A stretch of 64,000 nucleotides of DNA from Terasakiella magnetica (GCA_902729415.1 CACVCF010000112.1:186001-250000); one strand, 5' to 3'. Counted from the stretch's first letter, positions 1 to 10,177 are shown. Notes: generated from the letters alone by a model not told the origin. A program made the numbers and translations.

Positions 1-699
1 AATGCCGAGACCGATTTCGTCGCCCGCAACGAGCAGTTCCAGGGCTTCGTGTCCGCCGTCGCCACCGTGGCGCTGGGTGTTGGTTCCAACCTGGACGCCA
101 TCAAGGCTGCCGCCTGCCCCGGTTCCGACAAGAACGTCGCCGACCAGCTGACCGCGCTGATCGCCACCATCGGCGAGAACATGAACCTGCGTCGTGCCGT
201 CCGTCTGGAAGTGGCCAACGGCGTCGTGGCCTCCTATGTTCACACCGCCATCGCTCCCGGCCTGGGCAAGATCGGCTGTCTGGTGGCCCTGGACTCCACC
301 GGCAATGCCGCCCGTCTGACCGAAGTGGGCAAGCAGCTGGCCATGCATGTGGCCGCCGCCAACCCGCTGTTCCTCGACCCGTCGCTGGTCGATGCCGCCG
401 CGCTGGAGCGCGAGAAGGCTGTGCTGACCGAGCAGGCTCAAGGCTCGGGCAAGCCCGCCGCCGTCATCGAGAAGATGGTGGAAGGCCGCATCCGCAAGTA
501 CTACGAGGAAGTCTGCCTGTCCGAGCAGATCTTCGTCATCGACCAGGAGAACAAGATCTCCAAGGTTCTCGAAAACCTCTCCAAGGAGCTTGGCGCTCCG
601 GTGAAGCTGGCCGGTTTCGTCCGCTTCGCCCTCGGTGAAGGCATCGAGAAGGAAGAAAAGGACTTTGCCGCCGAGGTTGCCGCCCAGCTCGGGCGCTAA
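1..699 (+). CDS. tsf: Elongation factor Ts, 3' part (start lies before the window)
   Basis: EF-Ts is the nucleotide exchange factor that regenerates EF-Tu-GTP in translation. The open frame runs from base 1, and its first residues are [13 protein letters not shown], the EF-Tu-contacting motif of the family. A GTG at 49 is internal and not the start. The visible 232 residues cover the core and dimerisation domains and end at a normal C terminus ([10 protein letters not shown]). The N-terminal UBA-like domain is outside the window. An intrinsic terminator follows at 715-747, so transcription with pyrH is at least partly separated. In alphaproteobacteria rpsB normally precedes tsf; that cannot be seen here. 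Confidence 0.97.
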   Translation, partial: NAETDFVARNEQFQGFVSAVATVALGVGSNLDAIKAAACPGSDKNVADQLTALIATIGENMNLRRAVRLEVANGVVASYVHTAIAPGLGKIGCLVALDSTGNAARLTEVGKQLAMHVAAANPLFLDPSLVDAAALEREKAVLTEQAQGSGKPAAVIEKMVEGRIRKYYEEVCLSEQIFVIDQENKISKVLENLSKELGAPVKLAGFVRFALGEGIEKEEKDFAAEVAAQLGR

Positions 700-714
700 T
701 TCGCGCGACTTTCG

Positions 715-747
715 CGGGCCGCCTCCATCAGGGGGCGGCCCGTTTTT
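715..747 (+). terminator. Intrinsic terminator after tsf
   Basis: A perfect 9-bp stem (CGGGCCGCC at 715-723 with GGCGGCCCG at 734-742) is followed by five T residues at 743-747. It sits 16 bases past the tsf stop codon, as expected for a Rho-independent terminator. Confidence 0.85.
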
Positions 748-768
748 ATGTGTGCGCCGACAAGGGGC

Positions 769-796
769 GCGACAGGGGGGTGGAATCGTGTATGAT
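769..796 (+). promoter_or_regulatory. Possible sigma-70 promoter for pyrH
   Basis: GCGACA (769-774) and TATGAT (791-796) are separated by 16 bases, between the tsf terminator and the pyrH start. The -10 box is good and the -35 box is weak. Judged by eye only. Confidence 0.3.
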
Positions 797-848
797 CGCC
801 GCCGCCCGCGCCGTGGAAGCACGGCAGCATTAAGCCGAGAGGGAGTCC

Positions 849-1571
849 ATGGCTAGCGACGCAAAATTCCGCCGCGTTCTCCTCAAGATTTCAGGCGAAG
901 GCCTGATGGGTTCGCAGGAGTACGGCCTCGATCCCGCCACCGTTGACCGCATCGCCCGCGAGGTCAAATCCGTTCGTGACCTGGGGGTGGAAGTCTGCGT
1001 CGTCATCGGCGGCGGCAATATCTTCCGTGGCGTTTCCGGGGCCTCCAGTGGCATGGAGCGCGCGGCGGCCGATAACATGGGCATGCTGGCCACCGTCATC
1101 AACGCGCTCTCGGTCCAGAACGCGCTGGAGCGTAATGGCGTCGAGACCCGGGTGCAGTCGGCCATCGTCATGCCTACGGTGTGCGAGGCCTTCATCCGCC
1201 GCCGTGCCATCCGTCATCTGGAAAAGGGCCGGGTGGTGATTTTCGCCGCCGGGACCGGAAACCCATTCTTCACCACCGATACCGCCGCCGCTTTGCGTGC
1301 GGTGGAGATGGGCTGTGGCGCGCTGCTGAAGGCCACCCAGGTGGACGGCGTTTATACCGCCGATCCCAAAAAGGTACCCGATGCCACCCGCTACGACCAC
1401 CTGACCTTCAACGAGGTTCTTGCCCGTGACCTGGCGGTGATGGACACCTCGGCCATCGCGCTGTGCCGCGAGAACAAGGTTCCGATCGTGGTCTTTGATC
1501 TTCACCGGCCCGGCGCTTTTGCCGAGGTGGTGTCGGGACGGGGCCTGTTCACTATCATTTCGAACGATTAA
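849..1571 (+). CDS. pyrH: UMP kinase
   Basis: This enzyme phosphorylates UMP to UDP in pyrimidine nucleotide synthesis in the cytoplasm. The 240-residue product has the usual bacterial UMP kinase length and belongs to the amino-acid kinase fold. Visible motifs are [10 protein letters not shown] near residue 13 (phosphate binding), [10 protein letters not shown] near 53, and [12 protein letters not shown] near 135. The ATG at 849 is preceded by GAGAGGGAG with good spacing. The frr start codon follows the stop after 15 bases, so the two are probably co-transcribed, in the common tsf-pyrH-frr order. Confidence 0.97.
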   Translation: MASDAKFRRVLLKISGEGLMGSQEYGLDPATVDRIAREVKSVRDLGVEVCVVIGGGNIFRGVSGASSGMERAAADNMGMLATVINALSVQNALERNGVETRVQSAIVMPTVCEAFIRRRAIRHLEKGRVVIFAAGTGNPFFTTDTAAALRAVEMGCGALLKATQVDGVYTADPKKVPDATRYDHLTFNEVLARDLAVMDTSAIALCRENKVPIVVFDLHRPGAFAEVVSGRGLFTIISND

Positions 1572-1586
1572 GAGAGGGAGTCGATC

Positions 1587-2159
1587 GTGTCCACTCCGAC
1601 TAACTGGAACGACCTCAAGAAGGACGTTACCCGCCGCATGGACAGTGCCGTCGAGGTTCTAAAGAAGGAATTCTCCGGTCTGCGCTCCGGCCGCGCTTCC
1701 GCCAATCTGCTGGACCCGGTGGTGGTCGAGGCTTATGGCCAAACCATGCCGCTGTCCCAATGCGGTACCGTCGGTGTGCCCGAGCCGCGCATGCTGACCG
1801 TCCAGGTGTGGGACAAGGGCCAGGTCAAGGCGGTGGAGAAGGCGATCCGTGACGCCGGTCTTGGTCTCAATCCCCAGGTTGACGGCCAGATGGTGCGTGT
1901 GCCCATTCCCTCCCTGAACGAAGAGCGTCGCAAGGAATTGCAGAAGGTGGCCGGAAAGTATTCCGAGCAGGCCCGTATTTCCGTACGCAATGTCCGTCGT
2001 GACGGCATGGACACATTGAAGAAGATGGAAAAAGACGGCCACATCTCGGAAGATGAGATCAAGAAGCACGAGAAGGAAGTGCAGGCCGTTACTGATGAAA
2101 CCATCAAGAAGATCGACGAGTTGCTGGTTCATAAAGAAAAAGAAATCATGCAGGTCTAG
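1587..2159 (+). CDS. frr: Ribosome recycling factor
   Basis: RRF, with EF-G, splits the post-termination ribosome. The 190-residue product begins at a GTG preceded by AGAGAGGGAG. It shows the family's long three-helix bundle: an N-terminal helix with [17 protein letters not shown], the small beta domain around [10 protein letters not shown], and the C-terminal helices with [15 protein letters not shown]. Length is normal (185-190). It lies 15 bases after pyrH and 11 bases before uppS, consistent with one transcript from pyrH towards the lipid genes. Confidence 0.97.
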   Translation: MSTPTNWNDLKKDVTRRMDSAVEVLKKEFSGLRSGRASANLLDPVVVEAYGQTMPLSQCGTVGVPEPRMLTVQVWDKGQVKAVEKAIRDAGLGLNPQVDGQMVRVPIPSLNEERRKELQKVAGKYSEQARISVRNVRRDGMDTLKKMEKDGHISEDEIKKHEKEVQAVTDETIKKIDELLVHKEKEIMQV

Positions 2160-2170
2160 GTCAAAAGCGA

Positions 2171-2902
2171 ATGGAGCCAGCCCCCTCCCATCTGGATACG
2201 CCGCTGCCGCCGGTGCATGTTGCCATCATCATGGATGGCAACGGGCGCTGGGCCAAGGCGCGCGGCTTGCCACGTACTGCAGGGCACAAGCGTGGTGCCG
2301 AAGCCGTGCGTCGGACGGTAGAGGCCGCGCGCGAGATGGGGGTGTCGACCCTGACCCTCTACGCTTTTTCTTCGGAAAATTGGAAGCGACCGGCGGGGGA
2401 AGTCACGGATCTCATGGGGTTGCTGCGGCTGTATCTGCGCGGCGAAATCAACAACCTCCACAAGAACGGCATCCGCCTCAAGGTAATTGGTGATCGCCGC
2501 CGTCTGGGGCCGGATATCACCGCCCTGATCGAGGACGCGGAATCCAAGACCGCCGACAATACGGCGCTGACCCTGGTGCTGGCCTTGTCCTATGGCGGGC
2601 GTCAGGAAGTGGTGGAGGCTGCGCGCCGTCTGGCGTTGGATGTGGCCGCCGGACTTATCTTGCCCGATGACGTCGATGAGGACCGCTTTGAGGCCAAGCT
2701 CTTCACCGCCGGTATTCCCGACCCCGACCTGATCATCCGCACCAGCGGCGAGCAGCGGATCAGCAATTTCCTGCTGTGGCAGGGCGCTTATGCCGAATTG
2801 GTGTTCATCGAGACTCTGTGGCCGGATTTCGGACGCACCGAGCTGGAAGACGCCATCCGGGTGTTCCATGGCCGTGACCGCCGCTATGGCGGCGCAAGGT
2901 GA
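2171..2902 (+). CDS. uppS: Isoprenyl transferase (undecaprenyl diphosphate synthase)
   Basis: The enzyme condenses isopentenyl diphosphate units onto farnesyl diphosphate in the cis configuration to make the C55 lipid carrier used by peptidoglycan and O-antigen synthesis. The 243-residue protein has the cis-prenyltransferase signature [10 protein letters not shown] near residue 21, whose Asp is the metal and diphosphate ligand. It also has the C-terminal block [15 protein letters not shown] near 195. The start ATG lies 11 bases after frr. Its 3' end is within a few bases of, or overlaps, the cdsA start, suggesting translational coupling. Confidence 0.96.
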   Translation: MEPAPSHLDTPLPPVHVAIIMDGNGRWAKARGLPRTAGHKRGAEAVRRTVEAAREMGVSTLTLYAFSSENWKRPAGEVTDLMGLLRLYLRGEINNLHKNGIRLKVIGDRRRLGPDITALIEDAESKTADNTALTLVLALSYGGRQEVVEAARRLALDVAAGLILPDDVDEDRFEAKLFTAGIPDPDLIIRTSGEQRISNFLLWQGAYAELVFIETLWPDFGRTELEDAIRVFHGRDRRYGGAR

Positions 2903-2909
2903 TGGCCGC

Positions 2910-3695
2910 GTGCTGAAAACCCGCATCATCTCCGCTGCTTTTCTTGCGCCCCCAGCCGTGCTGGCAGCCTGGATGGGCGGCTATGCCTTCGCTTTGCTGG
3001 TGGCGGTGGCGGTGGCCCTGATGTGCTGGGAATGGCACCGCATGGTTGGGGCCGGGGTGTTCGGCCTGGCAGGCAAGGTGGCTGGGGCGGGATGTGCTGG
3101 CGCGGTGATGCTGGCGGTAAGTCATCCTGTGATCGGCTGCGTTCTCGCGGTCGCGGCAGCGGCGGCCTCGGTAATGCTGACCGAGCCCCAGGGACGGCGC
3201 TGGGCCGGGGCGGGGGCGATCTATGCCGGTTTACCTTCGGTTACCATGGTCTGGCTGCGCGAGATGCCGGAAAACGGCGGTGCCCTCATCGGCTGGCTGC
3301 TGATGGTGGTGTGGGCGACGGATATCGGCGCTTATGCCTTTGGCCGCCTGATCGGTGGCCCGCTGCTGTTGCCGGTGGTCAGCCCCAAGAAGACCTGGGC
3401 CGGGCTGCTGGGCGGGATGCTGTGCGCCGGTCTGGTCGGGGCGATAACGGCCAATCTTCTGGGCCAGGGCAACGGCATCGTGCTGGCCCTGGTCAGCGCG
3501 GTGACCGCCGTGGTAGCCCAGATCGGCGATCTGTTCGAGTCTTGGGTCAAACGCCGCTGGGGCGTGAAGGATTCCAGCACGATTATCCCTGGTCACGGCG
3601 GCGTGCTGGACCGGGTGGACGGCCTGTTATCGGCGTCATTGGTGGTGGCTGCCTTGGTGCTGATCACCGGACGAACCGTCCTGGCGTGGCAATGA
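2910..3695 (+). CDS. cdsA: Phosphatidate cytidylyltransferase
   Basis: CdsA makes CDP-diacylglycerol from phosphatidate and CTP, the branch point of phospholipid synthesis in the inner membrane. The protein is very hydrophobic with about eight membrane segments. It ends with the CDP-diglyceride synthase signature: a KRRWGVKDSS block followed by PGHGGVLDRVDG near residues 208-235. I chose GTG 2910, which gives 261 residues beginning MLKTRIISA, the usual family N terminus, preceded by AAGG. An ATG at 2886 in the same frame, overlapping uppS, is the main alternative. dxr begins 11 bases downstream. Confidence 0.94.
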   Translation: MLKTRIISAAFLAPPAVLAAWMGGYAFALLVAVAVALMCWEWHRMVGAGVFGLAGKVAGAGCAGAVMLAVSHPVIGCVLAVAAAAASVMLTEPQGRRWAGAGAIYAGLPSVTMVWLREMPENGGALIGWLLMVVWATDIGAYAFGRLIGGPLLLPVVSPKKTWAGLLGGMLCAGLVGAITANLLGQGNGIVLALVSAVTAVVAQIGDLFESWVKRRWGVKDSSTIIPGHGGVLDRVDGLLSASLVVAALVLITGRTVLAWQ

Positions 3696-3705
3696 AGAGG
3701 TCGAA

Positions 3706-4872
3706 ATGAGCGCAAGGCGCGGCGTCACCATCCTGGGGTCTACCGGCTCCATCGGTTGCAATACGGTGGAATTGATCGAGGCGCGGCCCGATCTCTATCG
3801 GGTCGAGGCGCTGGTTGCCAATTCCCGCGTCGATATCCTGGCTGATCAGGCCCGGCGGCTGAAGCCGCGTCTGGCGGTGGTGGCCGATGAAACCGCTTAT
3901 TCGGCGCTGAAAGAGGCTTTGGCCGGAACCGGTATCGAGGTGGCAGCAGGGGCCGCGGCGGTGGTTGATGCCGCCGAATTGCCTGCCGATTGGGTCATGG
4001 CCTCCATCGTCGGCGCCGCCGGTCTGGCGCCCACTTTGGCGGCAGTGCGCCGGGGGGCGGTGGTGGGGCTGGCCAACAAGGAATGTCTGGTCTGCGCCGG
4101 TCAATTGATGATGGCCGAGGTGGAAAAGCACGGCGCAACATTGCTGCCGGTGGATTCCGAGCATTCCGCTATTTTCCAGGTGTTCGACTTCGATCAGCAC
4201 GACCGGATCGAAAAGATCATCCTGACCGCCTCGGGCGGGCCGTTCCGCACCAAGAGCCGGGAGTTCATGGCTGATGTGACGCCGGAACAGGCGGTGGCCC
4301 ATCCCAATTGGTCCATGGGCGCCAAGATTTCGGTGGATTCTGCTTCCATGTTTAACAAGGGGCTGGAACTGATCGAGGCTCACCACCTGTTCGATATGCC
4401 CGAGGACAAGATCGACATCGTGGTCCACCCCCAATCGGTGATTCACAGCTTGGTGTCTTATGTGGATGGTTCGGTGCTGGCGCAGTTGGGCTCGCCTGAC
4501 ATGCGGACGCCCATCGCCTATGCCCTGGGCTGGCCCAAGCGGATCGACGCGCCGGTGCCGCGGCTGGATCTGGCTGCCATCGGCACCTTTACATTCGAAG
4601 CACCCGACGAAATCCGCTTTCCCTCCCTGCGTCTGGCCCGTGCTGCGCTCCGCGCCGGCGGGTCGGCGGCGGCGGTGCTTAACGCCGCCAACGAAATGGC
4701 GGTGGCGGCATTCCTGGGGCGGCGCATCGGCTTCCTTGACATCGCCCAGGTGGTCGAGCGCACCCTTGAAGGGGTCGAGCACTGCGAGTTGGGCTCCATC
4801 GACGACGTTCTGGTCCAGGACCAGCGGGCGCGCGCTTTCGCCGCCGCCATCATCGACCGGCAAGTACGCTGA
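3706..4872 (+). CDS. dxr: 1-deoxy-D-xylulose 5-phosphate reductoisomerase
   Basis: DXR converts DXP to 2-C-methyl-D-erythritol 4-phosphate using NADPH, the committed step of the MEP isoprenoid pathway that feeds uppS in the same cluster. The 388-residue length is typical. Motifs seen are GSTGSIGCNT at the N terminus (NADPH binding), NKECLVCAG near 124, the metal-binding DSEHSAIFQ near 149, SGGPFRT near 183, and ISVDSASMFNKGLELIEA near 207. The ATG at 3706 has a GAGG element just upstream, and the gene lies 11 bases after cdsA. Confidence 0.97.
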   Translation: MSARRGVTILGSTGSIGCNTVELIEARPDLYRVEALVANSRVDILADQARRLKPRLAVVADETAYSALKEALAGTGIEVAAGAAAVVDAAELPADWVMASIVGAAGLAPTLAAVRRGAVVGLANKECLVCAGQLMMAEVEKHGATLLPVDSEHSAIFQVFDFDQHDRIEKIILTASGGPFRTKSREFMADVTPEQAVAHPNWSMGAKISVDSASMFNKGLELIEAHHLFDMPEDKIDIVVHPQSVIHSLVSYVDGSVLAQLGSPDMRTPIAYALGWPKRIDAPVPRLDLAAIGTFTFEAPDEIRFPSLRLARAALRAGGSAAAVLNAANEMAVAAFLGRRIGFLDIAQVVERTLEGVEHCELGSIDDVLVQDQRARAFAAAIIDRQVR

Positions 4873-4898
4873 TCGGCTTCATACGGGGTTAAAGCGAC

Positions 4899-6029
4899 GT
4901 GCTTTCGTTCATCTGGAACTATCTTGCGGTTTTTCTCATCATCTTGACGGTGGTGGTGTTCGTCCACGAGCTTGGCCACTTTCTGGTGGCGCGGTGGAAT
5001 GGTGTGCGGGTGGAGGTGTTCTCCATCGGATTTGGCCGTGAGATCTGGGGCTTTACCGCCAAGTCTGGAACGCGCTGGCGTATCAGCCTGCTGCCGCTCG
5101 GCGGCTATGTGAAGTTCTTTGGCGATGCCGATGCCGCTTCCGCCACTGGTGACGACCGCCCCATGACCGATGAGGAAAAGGCGGTATCATTCCAGCACAA
5201 GCGGGTCGGGCAGCGCGCCGCCATCGTGGTTGCCGGTCCCGCCGCCAACTTCATCTTCGCTATTTTAGGGTTGGCGGGATTGTTCATGGCGCTGGGCCAA
5301 CCGGTGACAGAGCCGGTGGTGGGGGCCGTTCATGCCGGAACCGCCGCCGAGGCCGCCGGGATCAAGGCGGGCGACCGTATTCTTTCCATCAATGGCCAGG
5401 TGGTCGAGCGTTTCCAGGATATCCAGCGTATCGTGCGCCTGGAGATCGAACATCCGCTTGAGCTTTCGGTGCGGCGGGGCGAACTGGTAATGGCTATTTC
5501 CGCTCAGCCCCGCGTGATCCAACGCCAGGGTGTGTTCGGTGGTCAGGAAAAGGTTCCGGTGCTGGGCATTTCCGCCGATCAGGCCAGCACCCGCATCATC
5601 AACCACGGCCCGGTTTCGGCTTTGGGTGAGGCTCTGCGCGAGACCGAGAGCATGGTGCGCGGCACCTTCGTCGGTATCGGCCAGATGATCAACGGTACCC
5701 GCGACACCGATGAACTGGGCGGTCCCATCAGGATTGCAAGGGGAGCGGGAGAGGCGGCACAGCTTGGCGTCTCCAGTGTAATCTTCTATACAATCTTGCT
5801 GTCGTTGAATCTGGGATTGATCAACCTTTTCCCTATTCCGGTTCTGGACGGTGGTCACCTTCTCTTTTACGCCTTCGAAGCGATCCTTGGCCGCCCCTTG
5901 GGAGAGCGGGCTCAAGAATATGGTTTCAGAATCGGCTTGTTTCTGGTATTGGCCTTAATGGTCTTCGCCACTAGAAACGATATTGTGGCATTGCCGGTTT
6001 GGGATGTGGTGAAGCGGCTGTTTTCGTGA
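4899..6029 (+). CDS. rseP: RseP-type site-2 intramembrane metalloprotease
   Basis: Members cut transmembrane anti-sigma factors and leftover signal peptides within the inner membrane. The 376-residue protein starts at GTG 4899. It has the zinc-binding HELGH motif in the first membrane helix (residues 24-28). A PDZ domain spans about 120-210 (GIKAGDRILSINGQVV), and the C-terminal NLFPIPVLDGGH motif supplies the third zinc ligand. One PDZ is evident; E. coli RseP has two. It lies between dxr and bamA, the usual place in proteobacteria, which suggests a role in envelope stress. The actual substrate is not visible here. Confidence 0.95.
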   Translation: MLSFIWNYLAVFLIILTVVVFVHELGHFLVARWNGVRVEVFSIGFGREIWGFTAKSGTRWRISLLPLGGYVKFFGDADAASATGDDRPMTDEEKAVSFQHKRVGQRAAIVVAGPAANFIFAILGLAGLFMALGQPVTEPVVGAVHAGTAAEAAGIKAGDRILSINGQVVERFQDIQRIVRLEIEHPLELSVRRGELVMAISAQPRVIQRQGVFGGQEKVPVLGISADQASTRIINHGPVSALGEALRETESMVRGTFVGIGQMINGTRDTDELGGPIRIARGAGEAAQLGVSSVIFYTILLSLNLGLINLFPIPVLDGGHLLFYAFEAILGRPLGERAQEYGFRIGLFLVLALMVFATRNDIVALPVWDVVKRLFS

Positions 6030-6073
6030 CTCGGGTCTGCGAATCGGCACTGTGGACTCGAAGGGGGGCCTCG

Positions 6074-8344
6074 ATGCGTTTCGTGCTGTGGACCGCTTTG
6101 CTGCTGGGCTTGATTGTCGGCGCCCTGCCGGCTGAAGCCCAAGAGGGTGGGCGGGTGCGCAACGTCGTCATTCAGGGAACCCAGCGGATCGAGGTTGAGA
6201 CCGTAAAGTCCTACATGACCCTCTCGGAGGGCGATGCCTACGACCCTGACCGTGTCAACCGTTCGCTGAAAGCGCTGTTCAATACCGGCCTGTTCGCTGA
6301 CGTATCGATCCGGCGCGAAGGTGACCAGTTAATCGTCCGGGTGGTGGAAAATCCCATCATCAACCGCATTGCCTTCGAGGGGAACAAGCGGGTCAAGGAC
6401 GAAGAGCTGAAAAGTGAGGTTCAGCTGCGCCCCCGCACCGTCTATACCCGGACCAAGGTTCAGGCCGACGTCAAGCGCATCCTGGAAATCTATCGCCGCA
6501 ATGGCCGCTTTGCCGCTACCGTCGATCCCAAGATTATCCAGTTGGATCAGAACCGCGTCGATCTGGTTTACGAGATCAGCGAAGGGCAGCCCACCTATGT
6601 CCGCCGCATCGCCTTCGTCGGCAATCGCCGTTATGACGAGGACAAACTGCGCGAGGTGTTGCAGACCAAGGAAGAGCGCTGGTACCGTTTTCTGACCAAT
6701 GACGACACCTACGACCCTGATCGCGTCACCTATGACCGCGAATTGTTGCGCCGTTATTATTTGAAGCATGGCTTCGCCGACTTCCGGGTAGCCTCGGCCA
6801 TTGCCGAACTGACGCCTAACCGCGAAGGCTTCTTTATCACCTATACGATCGACGAGGGCGAGAGATACACCTTCGGGACGTCCAATCTGAACGTTAACCT
6901 GCGTGATCTGAACGCCGATGATCTCAAGCCTCTGCTGGTGAATCAGCCGGGCGATTGGTACAACGCCGATCAGGTTGAAGATATCGTCCAAAAACTGACC
7001 GATGCCGTTGGAACCAAGGGCTACGCCTTCGTGGATGTGCGTCCGCAGGTCAACCGCAATCGTGAAACCAAGACCATCGACGTCACCTTCGATATTCAGG
7101 AAGGTCCGCGTGTCTTTGTCGAGCGCATCGACATCACCGGCAATGTGCGGACCCTGGATCAGGTGATCCGGCGCGAATTCCGACTGGTGGAGGGTGATGC
7201 CTTCAACACGGCCAAGCTGCGCCGGTCGCGTCAGCGGCTCAAGGATCTGAACTTCTTCGAGAAGGCCGAGGTCACCAACGTTCCGTCGGAGACTGCTCCC
7301 GACCGCACCATTATCAAGGTTGATGTGCAGGAGAAGTCCACCGGCGAACTGACCTTCGGTGTCGGTTGGTCCACCCAGGTTGGGCCGCTGATTGAAGCCT
7401 CCATCCGCGAACGCAACCTGCTGGGCCGTGGTCAGGATGTCCGGCTGTCGGCCATGCTCGGCACTCGTCGCAGCCAGATCGATTTCTCGTTCACCGAGCC
7501 CTACTTCCTTGATCGTGAGATCGCAGCCGGGTTCGACGTGTTCGCCATCGATTCGACCACGGCATCCATCAGCTCGTATAACTCCATCACCTATGGCGGC
7601 GATGTCCGTCTGGGGTATCAGATTACCGATCCACTGCGTCAGGATTGGAAGTACCAGCTGAAGCAAGACACCATCAAAGGCGTCTCCGGTACCACCTCGC
7701 GGTATATTCTCGACCAGATCGGCACGCGGGTGACATCGTCTGTGACCCAGGGCTTGATGTATGATCGACGCGACAGCCGTCTGGAGCCGACGGAAGGGTA
7801 TTACCTGCGTGGTACTACGGAATATGCGGGTCTGGGCGGAACGGTTCACTTCATGCGCGGAATCGCCCAGGCGGGCCAGTATTTCACCCTGGCTGAACGG
7901 GTGGTGCTGGGCGTGACCGGAACCGCCGGGTATATCTATGGTGTTGACGAGAAGGTGCGCATTACCGACCGCTTCTTCCTGGGTGCAGAAACCCTGCGTG
8001 GCTTCAGCCAAGCGGGTGTCAGCCCCCGTGACAAACAGACCGGCGATGCCCTGGGCGGTACCTGGGAGGCGTACGGTTCGGCCCAGGTCAAGTTCCCCAT
8101 CGGATTGCCCGAGGAATTCGGAGTGCTGGGCGAGGCCTTCAGCGATGCGGGTACGGTTGGTCCGACCGACACTTCGGAAACCACTCAGGTATATCAGTCG
8201 AGCTCGGTGCGTCTTTCCACCGGTGTGGGCGTGTCTTGGAAATCGCCCATGGGGCCGGTGTCTCTGGATCTGGGCGTCCCGCTGAAGAAGGAAAAGTTCG
8301 ACAAGACCCAGATCATGAAGTTCAATTTCGGCAGCAAATTCTAG
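6074..8344 (+). CDS. bamA: Outer membrane protein assembly factor BamA
   Basis: BamA is the essential outer-membrane barrel that inserts other beta-barrel proteins. I place the start at ATG 6074. It opens with MRFVLWTALLLG and a signal peptide ending near AEA (about residue 23), giving 756 residues. Five POTRA repeats occupy roughly 25-420, each with the pattern of a conserved glycine and a 'V.NRI.F.GN' strand (for example at 93). The barrel occupies the remainder, with a typical terminal Phe (FNFGSKF). An in-frame start at 5999 would remove the clean signal peptide and overlap rseP. The position between rseP and skp is conserved. Confidence 0.96.
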   Translation: MRFVLWTALLLGLIVGALPAEAQEGGRVRNVVIQGTQRIEVETVKSYMTLSEGDAYDPDRVNRSLKALFNTGLFADVSIRREGDQLIVRVVENPIINRIAFEGNKRVKDEELKSEVQLRPRTVYTRTKVQADVKRILEIYRRNGRFAATVDPKIIQLDQNRVDLVYEISEGQPTYVRRIAFVGNRRYDEDKLREVLQTKEERWYRFLTNDDTYDPDRVTYDRELLRRYYLKHGFADFRVASAIAELTPNREGFFITYTIDEGERYTFGTSNLNVNLRDLNADDLKPLLVNQPGDWYNADQVEDIVQKLTDAVGTKGYAFVDVRPQVNRNRETKTIDVTFDIQEGPRVFVERIDITGNVRTLDQVIRREFRLVEGDAFNTAKLRRSRQRLKDLNFFEKAEVTNVPSETAPDRTIIKVDVQEKSTGELTFGVGWSTQVGPLIEASIRERNLLGRGQDVRLSAMLGTRRSQIDFSFTEPYFLDREIAAGFDVFAIDSTTASISSYNSITYGGDVRLGYQITDPLRQDWKYQLKQDTIKGVSGTTSRYILDQIGTRVTSSVTQGLMYDRRDSRLEPTEGYYLRGTTEYAGLGGTVHFMRGIAQAGQYFTLAERVVLGVTGTAGYIYGVDEKVRITDRFFLGAETLRGFSQAGVSPRDKQTGDALGGTWEAYGSAQVKFPIGLPEEFGVLGEAFSDAGTVGPTDTSETTQVYQSSSVRLSTGVGVSWKSPMGPVSLDLGVPLKKEKFDKTQIMKFNFGSKF

Positions 8345-8348
8345 AACT

Positions 8349-8393
8349 CCAGAGGGCCGGGAGAGTCCCGGCCCCGAGTGGGTCTCTGGGGGT
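8349..8393 (+). other. Two-layer hairpin between bamA and skp
   Basis: GGGCCGGGA (8354-8362) pairs perfectly with TCCCGGCCC (8366-8374). An outer CCAGAG/CTCTGG pair embraces it. No T-run follows, so it is probably not a full terminator. It may stabilise the bamA 3' end or set the relative level of skp. Confidence 0.5.
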
Positions 8394-8411
8394 GTTGTTT
8401 GGCGGATCGGT

Positions 8412-9092
8412 GTGTCCATGCATGATTTAGCTTCCCGATTCGCGCTGTTCCTGCGCCACGCCGCCTTGGCGGCAACCCTTGCCTCGGGGATGGTCTGCGG
8501 TGGGGCGTCGTCGGCAATGGCAGAAAATAAGATGGCCACTCCGGTCATCATTATCGTCGACGTTCAGCAGGCCCAACGGGAATCCGTGGCAGGTAAGTCG
8601 CTGATGGTTCAGCGTGATAAGTATCAGCAGAATTTCCAGGCCGAATTTAACGCGGCGCGTCAGCACTTGCAGACCAGCGACCAGGAATTGGCCAAGCAAA
8701 AGGGAGCCGTGGCCCAGGACGTCTATGACCAACGGGTCAAGGCGCTGGAACAGCAGGTGGTGGCGTTCCAACGCCGTACCCAGGTGGCGGTCCGGGCCTT
8801 GGAAAAATCCACCGACACGGCCTCGTCAGAGCTGATGAACATTATTTTGAGCATCACCGGGGAGTTGGCGGGAGAGGTGGGGGCCACCCTGGTTTTACCA
8901 AAGCAGCAGGTGGTGCTGCACGAGCCGAAGATGGACGTTACCTCTCAAGTCATCGAGCGTCTCAATCGCCGTTTGCCGACAATTACCTTCCCGGTGCCGG
9001 TGGTGGATGAATCCGCCGTCACCTCCTCGTCACCATCCCCATCCCCGTCACCCGCTTTGGCCCAACCGGTCGCCAAGCCTGGTAAGAAGTAG
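8412..9092 (+). CDS. skp: OmpH/Skp family periplasmic chaperone
   Basis: Skp-like chaperones hold unfolded outer-membrane proteins in the periplasm before BamA inserts them. The 226-residue product has a signal peptide ending near ASSAMA (about residue 37). A long charged helical stretch follows (about 55-150, rich in Gln, Lys, Glu) and forms the expected coiled-coil arms. The C-terminal tail is Ser/Pro-rich (about 205-226), longer than in E. coli Skp, and of unknown use. GTG 8412 and ATG 8418 are both possible starts; neither has a strong ribosome site. Its location between bamA and lpxD supports the call. Confidence 0.88.
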   Translation: MSMHDLASRFALFLRHAALAATLASGMVCGGASSAMAENKMATPVIIIVDVQQAQRESVAGKSLMVQRDKYQQNFQAEFNAARQHLQTSDQELAKQKGAVAQDVYDQRVKALEQQVVAFQRRTQVAVRALEKSTDTASSELMNIILSITGELAGEVGATLVLPKQQVVLHEPKMDVTSQVIERLNRRLPTITFPVPVVDESAVTSSSPSPSPSPALAQPVAKPGKK

Positions 9093-9097
9093 CGTCT

Positions 9098-10114
9098 ATG
9101 GCCGATCCTCGTTTCTTTACTGTCTGTGGCCCCTTCACTCTGAAGGATCTGGCCGAGTTGTCCCAATCCACTCCGGCCGAAGGCGCGGATCTTGGCGCCG
9201 TTTTCTCGGATGTGGCGCCACTGGAAAATGCCGGGGCCGATCAGGTGTCGTTTCTCGACAACCGCAAATATGCCGCGGCATTTCAGGCCAGCAAGGCCGG
9301 GCTGTGCGTGGTTTCACCCGATATGGCGGACAAGGCGCCCCAGGGCATGGCGCTGTTGCTGTCGTCTGATCCCTATCGCGCGTATGCCCGCATCGCGCAG
9401 GCTTTTTACCCTGTGCCCGTACCGGAGCCCTGGGTGGCACCGACCGCCTGTATCGATGCCAGCGCCACGGTGGGAGAGGGGTGCCGCATCGAGCCCGGCG
9501 TCGTGATCGGGGCGGGGGCCGAGATCGGCAAGCGCTGCCGGATCGGCGCCAATGTGGTCATCGGCACCGGCGTTGTGCTTGGCGATGATTGCATTATCGG
9601 CGCCAATGCCACCCTTTCCCATGCTTTGGTGGGGATGCGGGTGAATATCTATCCCGGCGCCCGCATCGGTCAGGATGGCTTTGGCTTTGCCATGGGGCCG
9701 CAGGGGCATCTCAAAGTGCCGCAATTGGGCCGGGTGGTGATCGGCAATGGCGTCGAGATCGGCGCCAACAGCACCATCGACCGCGGCGCCGGTCCCGATA
9801 CGGTGATCGGTGACGGCTGCATGATAGACAACCTCGTCCAGATTGGGCACAACGTGCAATTGGGGCGCGGCTGTGTGATTGTGGCGCAGGTCGGTATTTC
9901 GGGTTCGACCCGGTTTGGCGATTTCGTCGCCGCCGGAGGTCAGGCCGGAATTACCGGGCATCTGAAGATCGGCTCGGGCGCCCGGATCGCGGCCCAGTCC
10001 GGTGTCATGCGCGATGTTGCTCCGGGCGAAACAGTGGGCGGTGCTCCTGCAATGCCCATGAATGACTGGCTGCGTCAAACCGCCATGCTGGGCAAGATGG
10101 CGCGCAAGAAGTAG
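9098..10114 (+). CDS. lpxD: UDP-3-O-(3-hydroxyacyl)glucosamine N-acyltransferase
   Basis: LpxD adds the second hydroxyacyl chain, on nitrogen, to the lipid A precursor UDP-3-O-acyl-glucosamine. The 338-residue length fits. The N-terminal uridine-binding domain covers about 1-105. A left-handed beta helix of hexapeptide repeats covers about 110-310. The catalytic His lies in [11 protein letters not shown] near residue 250. The gene starts 5 bases after skp and is followed by a hairpin before fabZ. Confidence 0.97.
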   Translation: MADPRFFTVCGPFTLKDLAELSQSTPAEGADLGAVFSDVAPLENAGADQVSFLDNRKYAAAFQASKAGLCVVSPDMADKAPQGMALLLSSDPYRAYARIAQAFYPVPVPEPWVAPTACIDASATVGEGCRIEPGVVIGAGAEIGKRCRIGANVVIGTGVVLGDDCIIGANATLSHALVGMRVNIYPGARIGQDGFGFAMGPQGHLKVPQLGRVVIGNGVEIGANSTIDRGAGPDTVIGDGCMIDNLVQIGHNVQLGRGCVIVAQVGISGSTRFGDFVAAGGQAGITGHLKIGSGARIAAQSGVMRDVAPGETVGGAPAMPMNDWLRQTAMLGKMARKK

Positions 10115-10122
10115 GGGTAAGG

Positions 10123-10153
10123 TTCGGCTTTGACCGCCTAAGGCGGTGCCGAA
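10123..10153 (+). other. Hairpin between lpxD and fabZ
   Basis: Nested inverted repeats: TTCGGC (10123-10128) with GCCGAA (10148-10153), and ACCGCC (10133-10138) with GGCGGT (10142-10147). There is no T-run, so full termination is unlikely. It lies just upstream of the fabZ ribosome site. Confidence 0.5.
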
Positions 10154-10177
10154 GGATTGAGAAGGCAGGATTTTTCC

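Noticed and set aside
6329..8551. Long minus-strand open frame (740 codons) opposite bamA
   Set aside because: Shadow of the bamA reading frame caused by high GC; composition is His/Gly/Gln-rich with no family marks, and bamA is unmistakable.
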